Source: Rhodovulum sp. PH10 (GTDB taxonomy: Bacteria > Pseudomonadota > Alphaproteobacteria > Rhizobiales > Xanthobacteraceae). Taken from it: DNA of 46,309 nucleotides. The notes under the pieces were generated by a model that worked only from the letters and a program-made list of their open reading frames with translations, searched no databases and was not told the origin of the DNA. Every line of letters starts with the position of its first letter. The stretch's first letter is position 1. Positions 1 to 7,010 of the stretch are shown here, one piece after another. The stretch spans positions 1 to 46,309 of the forward strand of contig NZ_AKZI01000121.1 of NCBI RefSeq assembly GCF_000293785.1, written 5' to 3'. The translations under genes and the position numbers were made by a program.

Positions 1-1164
1 GCCACCCCCCCCCCCCCCCCCCCCCTCACGCCGTTCGCGCGCGGCCTGCTCGCCGACGAGACGGCCGGTGACGCACGGGCGACGCTCGGCGTCGCGATCG
101 GCTCCGACGTGCAGCCGCATGACGCGGACCTCGACGCGCTCGCCGCGCTGTCGACGAGCGGCCACGTCGTGCGCACCGGTGCCGCGACCTTCGCGACGCG
201 CACACTCGTCGGCCCGGCGGCGGGCCTGACCGTTGCGAACGGCACGGGCGTGGGCGGCAATCCTACCCTCGGGCTTGCGAACGACCTCGCCGCGCTCGAA
301 GGGCTCGCCGGGACCGGCATCGCGGTGCGCACGGCGGCCGACACCTGGGCACAGCGCACCATCACCGGGTCGGCGACGGTCGCCGTCGCCAACGGGGACG
401 GCGTCTCCGGCGACCCGACGCTTTCCGTGCCGGACGGGGCGATCACCCTCGCCAAGATGGCGCCGCTCGCGACCGCCCGGCTGATCGGGCGCGATACGGC
501 CGGAACGGGCTCTCCCGAAGACCTGACGATCTCGCAGGCGCTCGACCTGATTGGGTCGGCGGCGCACGGCGATATTCTGTTTCGCGGCGCGTCCGGATGG
601 CAGAAGCTCGCGGCCGGGACGGGGGGACAGTATTTACGGACGGCAGGCCCCAACGCCGATCCGGGATGGGACACGATCGCCGGCGGCGGTGATCTGCTCG
701 CGGCGAACAACCTGTCCGACGTCGCGAGCGCGCCGGCGGCATTCGCGAACATCAAACAGGGCGCGACGGACAGCGCCTCCGGCGTCGTCGAGCTTGCGAC
801 CAGCGCAGAAGCCTTGGCCGGCACTGATGCTGTTCGCGCTGTCACGTCGGCTGGGCTCGCGAGCGGCCTCAGCAAGGCGTCGAGCGGGTATGTCAAGCTC
901 CCAGGCGGCCTGATCATCCAGTGGGGGATGACGGGGAGTCCGTCCAACGGGACACGGACTACCAGCTTCCCCGTCGCTTTTCCTGCTGTCTGCTGCTCAG
1001 TGCAGGTGACGATGAACGTCGGGAACAATCCGGCCCTACTGCGATCCGTGTACGTCACCAGTGCCTCTCGCACTTCGTTCGTGACCGAGCATCGATCGAT
1101 CGACAACACTGGTGTTATTGCTGCGGCCGGTGCTGCCGCCTTCTTCATCGCCATCGGATACTGA
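1..1164 (+). CDS. Phage tail fibre protein, 5' end cut by window
   Basis: The frame is open from base 1, so the N-terminus lies outside the window; the GTG at 109 is an internal Val codon. The visible part has about 387 residues. It begins with a polyproline run made by a C homopolymer, then a stretch with ADETAGDARATLG, a pattern I associate with phage tail fibres. Two degenerate repeats of about 45 residues follow (VRTGAATFATRTL and VRTAADTWAQRTI, each with a VANG.GV..(N/D)PTL part). The C-terminus has GGLIIQWG, TSFPVAFP and FFIAIGY, which resembles the receptor-binding tip domain of tail fibres. Bases 940-1160 look less GC-rich than the rest, as often seen in exchanged host-range tips. It is the first gene of a tail-lysis module and would act in host recognition. 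Confidence 0.8.
   Translation, partial: ATPPPPPPLTPFARGLLADETAGDARATLGVAIGSDVQPHDADLDALAALSTSGHVVRTGAATFATRTLVGPAAGLTVANGTGVGGNPTLGLANDLAALEGLAGTGIAVRTAADTWAQRTITGSATVAVANGDGVSGDPTLSVPDGAITLAKMAPLATARLIGRDTAGTGSPEDLTISQALDLIGSAAHGDILFRGASGWQKLAAGTGGQYLRTAGPNADPGWDTIAGGGDLLAANNLSDVASAPAAFANIKQGATDSASGVVELATSAEALAGTDAVRAVTSAGLASGLSKASSGYVKLPGGLIIQWGMTGSPSNGTRTTSFPVAFPAVCCSVQVTMNVGNNPALLRSVYVTSASRTSFVTEHRSIDNTGVIAAAGAAAFFIAIGY
5..25. repeat. Poly-C homopolymer of 21 bases
   Basis: Twenty-one consecutive C bases lie at the window's left edge inside the tail fibre reading frame and encode about six prolines. The downstream frame fits the family from base 25 onward. The tract could be a slippage-prone site or a sequencing or assembly artefact at a contig edge; the sequence alone cannot decide. 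Confidence 0.9.
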
Positions 1165-1166
1165 TC

Positions 1167-1604
1167 ATGAGCAAATTCGTAATTCTCGACGCTGCCGGAT
1201 TTGCCACGGCCTTCTACTCCGACGACATCAATCCGACGATCCCTGCCGAGTCTGTCCCGATCACCGACGAGCAGTGGCGCGAGATGATCGAGCATCCCGG
1301 ACGGCGGCGATTGATCGATGGCGCGCTCGTGAGCTTTGAGCCTCCGGCCGAGCCCGATCCTGTTCCAGAGATCAGCAAGGCACAGTGCCTGCTCTGGCTC
1401 CTCGACCTCGGCAAGACCGAGGCGGATGTGGCCGCGGCGATCGGCGCCATCACGGATCAGACGGAGCGCGCACGCGCCGAGATCGAATGGAAATACCGGG
1501 CCACGTTCAACATCGCTAACCCCCTATTCAGCACACTCGCCCCCGCGCTCGGGATCGACCCCGCGACACTGCCCGATGCGTTCCGCGCTGCCGCAAGACT
1601 GTGA
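1167..1604 (+). CDS. Phage tail-associated protein (tail fibre assembly-like)
   Basis: A 145-residue protein starting 2 bases after the tail fibre stop, so the two are probably translated together. The start is the ATG giving MSKFVILD; an upstream extension of the frame only overlaps the tail fibre. The N-terminal half (FVILDAAGFATAFYSDDI, then IPAESVPITDEQWREM) resembles the small proteins usually encoded just after tail fibres, where a short beta-rich segment reports fibre sequence and the rest helps assembly. The C-terminal half (residues about 72-145) is helical and rich in Ala. I cannot assign a named family, so assembly or chaperone function is inferred from position and this resemblance. 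Confidence 0.6.
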   Translation: MSKFVILDAAGFATAFYSDDINPTIPAESVPITDEQWREMIEHPGRRRLIDGALVSFEPPAEPDPVPEISKAQCLLWLLDLGKTEADVAAAIGAITDQTERARAEIEWKYRATFNIANPLFSTLAPALGIDPATLPDAFRAAARL

Positions 1605-1611
1605 GGCCATC

Positions 1612-1785
1612 ATGCCGACCTGGGTTCTCGTCTTCCTTCTGATCACGACGTCACAGCCGGCGTTCCTGTCACCGTATCCCGACGCCGAAGCCTGCGAGGC
1701 CGCCCGCGCGCGGCTCGCCACCAGCACGGGGCATGCGCTCCGGGCCTCTGCCTGCGTGCCGATCGGCGGCGTGCCGAAGAACTGA
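1612..1785 (+). CDS. Small secreted or membrane phage protein
   Basis: A 57-residue ORF, ATG at 1612, seven bases after the previous stop. The N-terminus (MPTWVLVFLLITTSQPAF) looks like a signal peptide or a single membrane segment. The remainder holds two cysteines (about residues 28 and 48) that could form one disulfide. It ends just before a rho-independent terminator, closing the tail fibre transcription unit. I do not recognise it. Its size, hydrophobic start and place between tail and lysis genes suggest a phage accessory or lysis-related peptide, but that is inference. Confidence 0.45.
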   Translation: MPTWVLVFLLITTSQPAFLSPYPDAEACEAARARLATSTGHALRASACVPIGGVPKN

Positions 1786-1811
1786 TCACCTTACCAGACG
1801 GGTAACGGCCG

Positions 1812-1834
1812 GCCGCCTTCGGGGCGGCTTTTTT
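1812..1834 (+). terminator. Rho-independent terminator after the tail genes
   Basis: A stem GCCGCC (1812-1817) pairs with GGCGGC (1823-1828) around TTCGG and runs directly into six T bases (1829-1834). It separates the tail-fibre unit from the lysis unit that starts at 1872. Confidence 0.8.
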
Positions 1835-1871
1835 GTTGCCTTCGCCACCTCCTAACGAAAGGGAAATGGAA

Positions 1872-2132
1872 ATGGGTTTCCTTAGCGACGTCTCGACCGC
1901 CTTGCAGGTCTTGCTCGGCGGCATGGCTGCGATCGGCGGATGGACGGTCCTGTCCGGGCTGTTCGCCGCCGCCCGCAAGGCCATCGCGTCCTGGCAGGCC
2001 GCGGCCAATGCCCCGAACCCGAATGACGCCCGCCTCGAAGCCGTCGAGGAGGCGCTCCGCGAGATGGCGGAGGCGCTCGACAAGCGCAACGCCGTCGCCG
2101 TGGCCGACCCGCCGAAGGGCGAGGTGGGCTGA
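1872..2132 (+). CDS. Small phage membrane protein, lysis-module (holin-like candidate)
   Basis: An 86-residue protein. I chose ATG 1872 because the purine-rich AAAGGGA at 1858-1864 sits about 7 bases before it; the ATG at 1866 is too close to that site. Residues about 8-35 (LQVLLGGMAAIGGWTVLSGL) form a hydrophobic segment, and residues about 52-72 (DARLEAVEEALREMAEAL) look like an amphipathic helix or short coiled coil, then a charged tail. Its TGA overlaps the ATG of the endolysin (TGATG), so the two are coupled. One membrane span plus a soluble helix next to an endolysin fits a holin or lysis accessory protein; there is no signature to prove it. Confidence 0.55.
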   Translation: MGFLSDVSTALQVLLGGMAAIGGWTVLSGLFAAARKAIASWQAAANAPNPNDARLEAVEEALREMAEALDKRNAVAVADPPKGEVG

Positions 2133-3070
2133 TGGCGAACCCCTCTTTCGCGGCCTCCAAAGTCGGGCTCGCGAACCTGTGGGCGAAAGCGACGATCTCG
2201 CCGGACGATCACGCCCGCGCCGTCTCGGCGGCGCGCAAGCTGATCGCCAACCGCGCCCGCTACGAGGCCGTTCAGGCCAAGACGGGCGTGCCGTGGTGGT
2301 GGATCGCCTGCGCCCACTGGCGCGAGTCGAGCGGCGACTTTGCCGGCGTCCTGCACAACGGCGAGAAGATCATCGGCACCGGGCGAAAAACGCGCCTTGA
2401 ACCGCCGAACCGCGGCCCGTTCTCGACCTGGGAAGCCGCGGCGATCGACGCGCTCACCATGCCGGGTAAGCAGCTCGACAAAATCACCGACTGGTCGATC
2501 CCGCGCGCCCTCTACCAGTGGGAGCGCTTCAACGGCACCGGCTACATCGCCCGCGGCGTGAACTCGCCGTACCTCTTCGCCGCCACGAGCTTGCAGCAGC
2601 GCGGAAAGTACATCGCGGACGGGAAGTGGTCCTCGACCGCCTGGGACGAGCAGCTCGGCACCGTGGCGATCGCCAAGGCGCTCGTCGAGCTCGACCCGCA
2701 CGCCCTCGACCTTCCGTCCGGGCCTTCCCCCGTCATCGAGATCGGCGCCGCCACCGGCGCCGTCGTCGCCGCGACCGCCGCCGGCGTCCCGTCCCCGATC
2801 GTCGTCGGCGCGGCAGTCGTCGTCCTCGTCATCCTCGCCGCCAATGTGCGGCGCCTCTTCGAAGGAAAAGCCATGTTCTCCGCCATTTTCGCCAACTGGA
2901 AGACCTCGACCGCCGGCGGCGCCGGCATCCTCGGCGCCGTGATCGACATCCTCGTGCAGATCAACACGGGCTCGTTCGACCTCGGCCGGCTGATGACCGA
3001 CGCCACGGTGATCGCCACCGCGCTCGGCCTGTTCGCCGCCAGCGACGCGCCGAAGGCGGCCGCGAAGTGA
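2132..3070 (+). CDS. Phage endolysin (lysozyme-like) fused to membrane and holin-like segments
   Basis: A 312-residue protein coupled to the gene before it. Residues about 1-200 resemble phage lysozyme-family muramidases: WWWIACAHWRESSGDF carries the likely catalytic Glu (E65), followed by LHNGE, and ALYQWERFNGTGY as in relatives that cleave peptidoglycan. Residues about 205-245 are hydrophobic (VVGAAVVVLVILAAN) and would anchor the enzyme. The last 65 residues (from Met248, MFSAIFANWKTSTAGGAG) resemble a stand-alone phage membrane protein. That Met codon at 2873 is preceded by GAAGGA at 2861-2866 with a spacing of 6, so a shorter product may be made from an internal start. Its stop overlaps the next GTG. 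Confidence 0.75.
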   Translation: MANPSFAASKVGLANLWAKATISPDDHARAVSAARKLIANRARYEAVQAKTGVPWWWIACAHWRESSGDFAGVLHNGEKIIGTGRKTRLEPPNRGPFSTWEAAAIDALTMPGKQLDKITDWSIPRALYQWERFNGTGYIARGVNSPYLFAATSLQQRGKYIADGKWSSTAWDEQLGTVAIAKALVELDPHALDLPSGPSPVIEIGAATGAVVAATAAGVPSPIVVGAAVVVLVILAANVRRLFEGKAMFSAIFANWKTSTAGGAGILGAVIDILVQINTGSFDLGRLMTDATVIATALGLFAASDAPKAAAK

Positions 3071-3282
3071 CTCGCTGGGGCTGGGGGGCATTCGTCGTCG
3101 CGGTGATCGCGACGTTCGGCCTCCTCGAAGGGTGGGCGCTCGCGACCGACACACCCACCCTGTCGCAGACCGTGTGGTGGGCCAGCGCGGCGTTCCCGCT
3201 GCTCGGCCCGCTCGTCGGCTTCGTGGTCGGCGGGCTGTTCGTCCATTTCTGGTGGCCGAACCAGGGACCGGGGAAGGACTGA
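3067..3282 (+). CDS. Small two-span membrane protein of the lysis module
   Basis: A 71-residue protein whose GTG start at 3067 overlaps the endolysin TGA (GTGA), a typical coupling arrangement. It has two hydrophobic segments, about residues 5-22 (WGAFVVAVIATFGLLEG) and 38-62 (WASAAFPLLGPLVGFVVGG), and ends in a short polar tail (WWPNQGPGKD). It is likely an inner membrane protein made together with the endolysin. I do not recognise a named family; a holin or antiholin role is possible because of size, topology and position. Confidence 0.6.
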   Translation: MTRWGWGAFVVAVIATFGLLEGWALATDTPTLSQTVWWASAAFPLLGPLVGFVVGGLFVHFWWPNQGPGKD

Positions 3283-3285
3283 GCC

Positions 3286-3981
3286 ATGGCGCGCACCACC
3301 GTCGCCGAACTCGGCGCCGTCCTCGCCCGGATCGAGGCGCGGCAAGAGGACATGGTCCGCCGGCTCGACCGCATCGACGAGAGGATCGAGCAGGCGTTGA
3401 CGCCGCGGGACCTGGCGCCGGTGGTGGAGCGCGCCCTTGCCTTGGCCGCGCGAGTGGAGACCCTGGAAAGCGGCCACCGGCACGTCGTGCGCTCGATCGC
3501 CGGTGCCGTGCTCACCGCGGCCGCCGGCGCGCTCGCCGCCGCCGTCCGGTTCGGCGCGGTGGCCGCGGTCGCCGCCGTGGGCCTGGCCGGCTCGTCCGCC
3601 ACCGCCCGCGCCGACTGGCGGATCACGGACGATCCGGGCGGGCCGATCGCTCTCTATAGAGTCAAGTACGACGGTCTCGCACGGGAGGGCCGGCGGGTGG
3701 TGATCGACGGGCCGTGCCTGTCCGCCTGCACGCTCGTCCTCACCCTGCCGCGCGACCAGGTGTGCGCCACGTTGGGTTTCCACTCGGCGTGGGCGCCGAC
3801 CGCAGACGGTCGCCGGGTCTATAGCCGAGAGGGCACCGCCGCGCTGTGGCGCTCCTACCCGGCGCCGGTCAGGGCCGCGCTCCGCCGGCGAGGATGGCGG
3901 GGAGGCCCGCACCCGGACCTCGTGATGCTCGGCGGCCGGGCGCTGGCCCGGATTGTCGCCCCGTGCGACGCTGTGCAATAG
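3286..3981 (+). CDS. Coiled coil + membrane segment + exported SxC (ClpP-like?) domain protein
   Basis: A 231-residue protein three bases after the previous gene. Residues about 5-65 form a coiled coil (ARIEARQEDMVRRLDRIDER) like small phage lysis accessory proteins. Residues about 68-105 are Ala/Val-rich, with one membrane-like stretch and then what looks like an embedded signal peptide ending SSATARA before DWRI. Residues about 110-231 match a small exported protein type I know from Rhizobiales, with RRVVIDGPCLSACTLVL, a CATLGFHSAW segment and a terminal Cys. The Ser (LSACT) and His (GFH) are placed as a Ser-His pair could be in ClpP-like folds; that is inference. It looks like a fusion of two proteins. 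It is the last gene before the tRNA. Confidence 0.6.
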   Translation: MARTTVAELGAVLARIEARQEDMVRRLDRIDERIEQALTPRDLAPVVERALALAARVETLESGHRHVVRSIAGAVLTAAAGALAAAVRFGAVAAVAAVGLAGSSATARADWRITDDPGGPIALYRVKYDGLAREGRRVVIDGPCLSACTLVLTLPRDQVCATLGFHSAWAPTADGRRVYSREGTAALWRSYPAPVRAALRRRGWRGGPHPDLVMLGGRALARIVAPCDAVQ

Positions 3982-4027
3982 TTGCACGCGCCGCCGCTCG
4001 GTTGCGGGGCTCCTTGCTCGACCGAAA

Positions 4028-4057
4028 GCCGCCCCCGTGCCACCGGGGGCGGCTTTT
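4028..4057 (+). terminator. Rho-independent terminator closing the prophage lysis unit
   Basis: A perfect 10-base-pair stem (GCCGCCCCCG at 4028-4037 with CGGGGGCGGC at 4044-4053), loop TGCCAC, then TTTT. It lies 46 bases after the last phage gene. Confidence 0.85.
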
Positions 4058-4068
4058 CGTGCCGAACG

Positions 4069-4088
4069 TTGTCGAACCTTGTCGAACC
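4069..4088. repeat. Tandem 10-bp direct repeat TTGTCGAACC
   Basis: Two exact copies, 4069-4078 and 4079-4088, preceded by a related CGTGCCGAACG. The 10-bp period is about one helical turn. They lie 30 bases from the 3' end of the tRNA-Arg gene, where a prophage attachment region would be, so they could be protein-binding sites for integration. No proof. Confidence 0.55.
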
Positions 4089-4118
4089 GGCCCTTAACCC
4101 ATTGAAATCAAAGAGTGT

Positions 4119-4195
4119 TGGCGACCCCGGCAGGATTCGAACCTGCGACCAACAGCTTAGAAGGCTGCTGCTCTATCCGGCTGAGCTACGGGGCC
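4119..4195 (-). tRNA. tRNA-Arg (anticodon TCT)
   Basis: A 77-base cloverleaf on the minus strand. The acceptor stem is GGCCCCG with CGGGGTC (one G-T pair), the D arm has GCTC...GAGC, the anticodon loop is CTTCTAA (anticodon bases 4161-4159), the T arm is GCAGG-TTCGAAT-CCTGC, and CCA is encoded (4121-4119). It reads AGA codons, which are rare in such a GC-rich genome. Its 3' end faces the phage genes, as expected for a prophage integrated at a tRNA gene. Confidence 0.95.
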
Positions 4196-4581
4196 GTGAG
4201 AGAAGACTGTCCGCTCGTTTCGACACGGCGGCTCCTGCCGTTTCGGCACCCGCCGGCTCGCCGGCCCAGATAACCCGGCAGCGCGGTCCGGAGCAAGTCG
4301 CCGGATGCGATCGCGCGGCCGAAGGCGGCCCGGCCGCTGCCGCCGGGCCGCGCGGGCGGCGCGAGCAGCGCCGGCGGTGCCGCATCGCCGGCGCGACGTC
4401 CTCGCTCGCGGGCGGTCGGACGCTCGTTTTCGGAATCCGAAGTTTTCGTGTCGAGCGCTGTCCGCGAATACGCTGCGATACCGGCCGAGAACTGCCTTCA
4501 CGCGAGGCGGATGCTCGAATTGCACGGGCCGATTGTTTTTATCTCCTCCCTTAATACTAATTTCAGCGTCGCCGGGACGTA
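4196..4581. other. Non-coding gap between tRNA-Arg and chemoreceptor
   Basis: No convincing gene in 386 bases. It holds a GC-rich part (4250-4400), a perfect 13-base palindrome TTCGGAATCCGAA (4429-4441), and an AT-rich stretch at about 4532-4565 that is the best place for the chemoreceptor promoter. The tRNA promoter must lie just right of 4195 on the minus strand, but I see no clear boxes. Confidence 0.6.
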
Positions 4582-6318
4582 ATGCCTCGCCTTCCACGTG
4601 ATGCAACAGTCTCGGATTTTTCTCCCATGTCCCGGTTCTTCCGTCTTTCCGTTCGCGCCAAGGTCGTGGCGGCCTTCGCGCTGGTCGCGCTCACCGCGGC
4701 CGGGCTCGGCGCCTTCGCGATTCGCCAGCTCGCCAATGTCGACGCCTCGGCGGCCGAGCTGCGCGACGTCTGGCTGCCGGCGATCGGGCGGCTCGGCACC
4801 ACCGGCAAGCTGGTCGAGCAGATCCGGCTGGTCGAGGCCTCGCACATCATCGCCTCGCGGCCGGAGGACAAGACGCGGCTCGACGGGCTGTTCGACGAGG
4901 GCAACAAGGAGCTCGACGAGACCTGGGCCGCCTATGCGGCGAGCGTCAAGACCCCCGAGGAGAAGGCGTTCGTCGAGGCCTTCGAGCGCGACCTCGCCGC
5001 CCATCGCACCGAGGGGCGGGCGCTGCTCGCGACCTCGTGGACGGACGACATGGCGGCGGCCCGCAAGCAGTTCGTCGGCAATGTCCGCAAGCTGTTCTTC
5101 GGCCTGCGCAAGCGCGTCGAGACGGCGCTCGCCGGGCACATCGAGGGCGGCCGCGCGGCGGCCGAGCGCGGTGCCTCGGTGTTCGCCTCGGCGCGGGTGC
5201 TGATCCTCGGTGCGATCGGCTTGGCGCTGGTGCTGTGCCTCGCCGCCGGCTGGTTCGTGGTCACCGGGCTCCTGCGGCCGGTGGCGCGGATGACGGCGAC
5301 CATGCAGAAGCTCGCGGCGGGTGACCTCGGGGTCGAGATCGAGGGCGCCGACCGCCACGACGAGATCGGCCGGATGGCGGCGGCGCTGCAGGTGTTCAAG
5401 GACAATCTCGTGCGGGTGGCGGCGCTCGAGAGCGAGCAGAAGGCGGCCGAGGCGCGCACCGCCAGCGAGCGCGAGGCGACCCGCGAGCGGCTCGCCTGCG
5501 AGTTCGAGACGGCGGTCGGCGCGATCGTGTCGGGCGTCTCGTCGGCGGCCAAGGAGCTCGAGGAGACCGCGGCGTCGCTGACCCGCACCGCCGAGACCAC
5601 CCAGTCGCTCGCCTCGACGGTCGCCGCCTCCTCGGCGCAGGCCTCCGACAACGTCCAGAGCGTCGCCTCGGCCACCGGCCAGCTCACCGCCTCGGTGAGC
5701 GAGATCGGCCGCCAGGTGCAGGAATCGGCGCGCATCGCCGACGAGGCGGTCAAGCAGGCGGAGAAGACCGACGGCCGCATCAATGCGCTGTCGCAGGCGG
5801 CGGGCCGGATCGGCGACGTCGTCGAGCTGATCACCGCGATCGCCGAGCAGACCAACTTGCTGGCGCTGAATGCGACCATCGAGGCGGCCAGGGCCGGGGA
5901 AGCGGGGCGCGGATTTGCCGTGGTCGCCCAGGAGGTGAAGGCCCTGGCCGGCCAGACCGCCAAGGCGACCGGCGAGATCGCGACGCAGATTTCCGGCATG
6001 CAGGCGGCGACCGGCGAATCGGTCGCGGCGATCAAGGAGATCGGCGGCACCATCGGGCGCGTCGCGGAGATCGTCGGCTCGATCGCCGCGGCGGTGGAAG
6101 AGCAGGGCGCGGCGACCGCCGAGATCGCCCGCAACGTGCAGGAGGCGTCGCACGGCACCACCGAGGTCGCCTCGACCATCACCGAGGTCGACCAGGGGGC
6201 GGGCGAGACCGGCGAGGCGTCGAGCCGCGTGCTGTCGTCGGCCCGGGCCTTGGCCGGCGAGAGCGACCGCCTCGCCGAGGAGGTGGCGAAGTTCCTCCGC
6301 ACGGTGCGCGCCGCTTGA
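4582..6318 (+). CDS. Methyl-accepting chemotaxis protein
   Basis: A 578-residue transmembrane chemoreceptor. A first membrane helix (about residues 24-48, [20 protein letters not shown]) precedes a helical periplasmic sensor of about 155 residues, a second helix (about 207-232, [20 protein letters not shown]), a HAMP domain ([20 protein letters not shown]) and a cytoplasmic signalling coiled coil. The hairpin tip that contacts CheA and CheW is clear ([34 protein letters not shown]). There is no C-terminal CheR-tethering pentapeptide. ATG 4582 has a weak GGGA upstream; the ATG at 4627 gives a more usual receptor N-terminus ([12 protein letters not shown]) but has no visible ribosome site, so the start is uncertain. 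The ligand cannot be read. The last codons lie in a tandem repeat. Confidence 0.92.
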   Translation: MPRLPRDATVSDFSPMSRFFRLSVRAKVVAAFALVALTAAGLGAFAIRQLANVDASAAELRDVWLPAIGRLGTTGKLVEQIRLVEASHIIASRPEDKTRLDGLFDEGNKELDETWAAYAASVKTPEEKAFVEAFERDLAAHRTEGRALLATSWTDDMAAARKQFVGNVRKLFFGLRKRVETALAGHIEGGRAAAERGASVFASARVLILGAIGLALVLCLAAGWFVVTGLLRPVARMTATMQKLAAGDLGVEIEGADRHDEIGRMAAALQVFKDNLVRVAALESEQKAAEARTASEREATRERLACEFETAVGAIVSGVSSAAKELEETAASLTRTAETTQSLASTVAASSAQASDNVQSVASATGQLTASVSEIGRQVQESARIADEAVKQAEKTDGRINALSQAAGRIGDVVELITAIAEQTNLLALNATIEAARAGEAGRGFAVVAQEVKALAGQTAKATGEIATQISGMQAATGESVAAIKEIGGTIGRVAEIVGSIAAAVEEQGAATAEIARNVQEASHGTTEVASTITEVDQGAGETGEASSRVLSSARALAGESDRLAEEVAKFLRTVRAA

Positions 6319-6410
6319 CGGCGCGCCGAGCCAAGCACGGTGCGCGCCGCTCGACGGCGCGCCGAGGCAGCACCCTGCGCGCCGCTCGACGGCGCGCCGA
6401 GGCCAGCACG
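6304..6410. repeat. Three tandem 35-36 bp units, each a hairpin, over the chemoreceptor stop codon
   Basis: Units at 6304-6339, 6340-6374 and 6375-6410 are nearly identical. Each contains the inverted repeat GCGCGCCG ... CGGCGCGC around CTCGA or CTTGA. The first unit encodes the receptor's last residues and its TGA (6316-6318). The array lies between convergent genes and could serve both as transcription stop. Confidence 0.85.
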
Positions 6411-6429
6411 ACGATACGGGGCGGCCGCG

Positions 6430-6996
6430 TCAGCGCCGGTTGACGCAGCCGACCCGCCAGCTCCCCGCCAGGCGGTCGAGCCGGGTGAGCGACAGCGGAT
6501 CGGCGACGAACCGCAGCGCGCATTCCGGGGCGAGGTCGAGCGCGATCGACAGCGCCGCGCGGATGGTGCCGGAATGCACCACCAGCACGGCGTCGCCGTC
6601 GGGCAATGTGTCGATCCCGCGCTTCACCCGCGCGATCTGATCGCAGAAGCTTTCCCCGCCCGGCGGCCGGCGGCGCGCCGGCGCCCGCCAGAAGATCGTG
6701 TAGGCGGGGCCGAGCTCGACCGCGAGGTCGTCGTGGCGCCGCCCGGTCCACTCGCCGAACCCCTGCTCGCGAAAATCCATCTCCTCGGTCGCGGTGAGGC
6801 CGAGCGCCTGCGCGGTCTCCACCGTGCGGCGCGCCGGGCTCACCCAGGCGGGTGCGTCTTTCGGCAGCGCCGCCTTCAGCGCCTCGAGCCGTGCGGTGTC
6901 GGTGAGATCGGCGGGCGCGTCGGGCGCGTGGATCACCCCGCGCGGCCCGTCGACCGGGGCGTGCCGGATCAGCCAGAGGCGAAGCTCGTCGGCCAT
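6430..6996 (-). CDS. cobC: Histidine phosphatase family protein, probable alpha-ribazole phosphatase
   Basis: A 188-residue protein of the phosphoglycerate-mutase-like histidine phosphatase family. The catalytic motif near the N-terminus is LWLIRHAPVDG, with RHA in place of the usual RHG; a second His is in VLVVHSGTIRAAL, and WVSPARRTVETAQAL and FGEWTGRRHDDL are the usual substrate-pocket segments. The neighbour on the same strand is cobS, 14 bases upstream, and cobT is divergent from cobS. This context supports removal of phosphate from alpha-ribazole 5'-phosphate or adenosylcobalamin 5'-phosphate in cobalamin assembly. The start is the ATG for MADELRL; the frame extends upstream only through cobS. 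Another phosphatase specificity cannot be excluded from sequence. Confidence 0.8.
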   Translation of the reverse strand: MADELRLWLIRHAPVDGPRGVIHAPDAPADLTDTARLEALKAALPKDAPAWVSPARRTVETAQALGLTATEEMDFREQGFGEWTGRRHDDLAVELGPAYTIFWRAPARRRPPGGESFCDQIARVKRGIDTLPDGDAVLVVHSGTIRAALSIALDLAPECALRFVADPLSLTRLDRLAGSWRVGCVNRR

Positions 6997-7010
6997 CGCG
7001 TCGCGTCCCG

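Noticed and set aside
1643-3154. Long minus-strand frames over the phage lysis genes
   Set aside because: The plus-strand genes have ribosome sites, overlaps of stop and start, and recognisable domains; the opposite frames have none.
1-4195. Gene transfer agent or tailocin instead of a prophage
   Set aside because: The lysis cassette and the tRNA junction fit a prophage better; head and packaging genes are outside the window, so this remains open but is not supported here.
6304-6410. Possible CRISPR array
   Set aside because: Three units lie directly head to tail without spacers, and no cas gene is near.
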